DNA of 5,637 bases from an uncultured Bacilli bacterium (GTDB lineage Bacteria > Bacillota_I > Bacilli_A > RF39 > UBA660). The notes below the pieces were generated by a model. That model did not search any database. It had not been told where the DNA came from and saw only the letters and a program-made list of their open reading frames with translations. Below are positions 5,577-5,637 of this stretch, in pieces. The DNA is taken from contig CAKOJO010000069.1 of the NCBI GenBank assembly GCA_934090595.1, positions 1-5,637 on the forward strand. Direction: 5' to 3'. Numbering within the stretch: the stretch's first letter is position 1; every line of letters begins with the position of its first letter. A program made the translations under genes and the position numbers.

Positions 5577-5637
5577 TTATGACTGATGAGAATATTCACG
5601 ATATGCAACATTAATGTCAATAGGTAATTGCTTTTTT
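5577..5637 (-). CDS. C-terminal end of an unidentified gene, cut by the window edge
   Basis: Reading leftwards from the edge, one frame stays open for 19 complete codons to a TAA stop (5579-5577) and ends LPIDINVAYREYSHQS. The composition looks like real protein and the orientation matches the radical SAM gene that follows. There is too little to name a family. The roughly 50 bases between its stop and the next promoter show no convincing terminator. Confidence 0.45.
   Translation of the reverse strand, partial: KKQLPIDINVAYREYSHQS

Noticed and set aside
5561..5578. Hairpin AAAGTT/AACTTT as terminator of the right-edge gene
   Set aside because: The stem is weak (one G-C pair), and on the - strand it is followed by only four T before a run of A, so it is not a convincing terminator.

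Overview
The window is AT-rich (roughly 30% GC by eye) and looks like a low-GC Firmicutes/Bacilli-type genome. It has strong GGAGG-like ribosome binding sites, TATAAT -10 boxes, T-tailed hairpin terminators and peptidoglycan genes of the division/cell-wall (dcw) type. All 11 tryptophans in the intact genes are TGG and these genes stop with TAA or TAG, so the standard code is the safest reading. The species cannot be named from the sequence.

Layout, left to right. Positions 1-180 hold no intact gene. They carry a decayed fragment of a second class B penicillin-binding protein (PBP), recognisable around its SxN active-site motif, with a hairpin terminator inside it. Positions 181-2100 (+) encode an intact class B PBP with one PASTA domain, closed by a terminator. 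A new promoter then drives 2179-3033 (+), an unusual fusion of a short family I inorganic pyrophosphatase with a C-terminal GNAT acetyltransferase domain. Directly behind it, at 3042-3406, lies a broken reading frame. It starts as a GNAT N-terminus, has TGA where the family has Trp, loses frame in an A-run, and continues as a well-formed 50-residue segment of unknown identity. Positions 3557-4537 (+) encode MraY with its own promoter. A convergent radical SAM gene of the YhcC/YtqA (TIGR01212) type occupies 4556-5482 (-), with a near-consensus promoter, and shares a hairpin terminator with mraY. At the right edge, 5577-5637 (-) is probably the last 20 codons of another gene.

Functionally, the PBP (transpeptidation) and MraY (lipid I synthesis) belong to the same peptidoglycan pathway and are usually dcw neighbours. 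Here they are separated by the pyrophosphatase-GNAT gene and a decaying GNAT gene, each block with its own promoter, so the cluster looks loosened rather than a single operon. The most distinctive items are the pyrophosphatase-GNAT fusion, the PBP relic just upstream of the intact PBP, and the broken GNAT/unknown reading frame. No mobile element, CRISPR array, tRNA or rRNA was seen.
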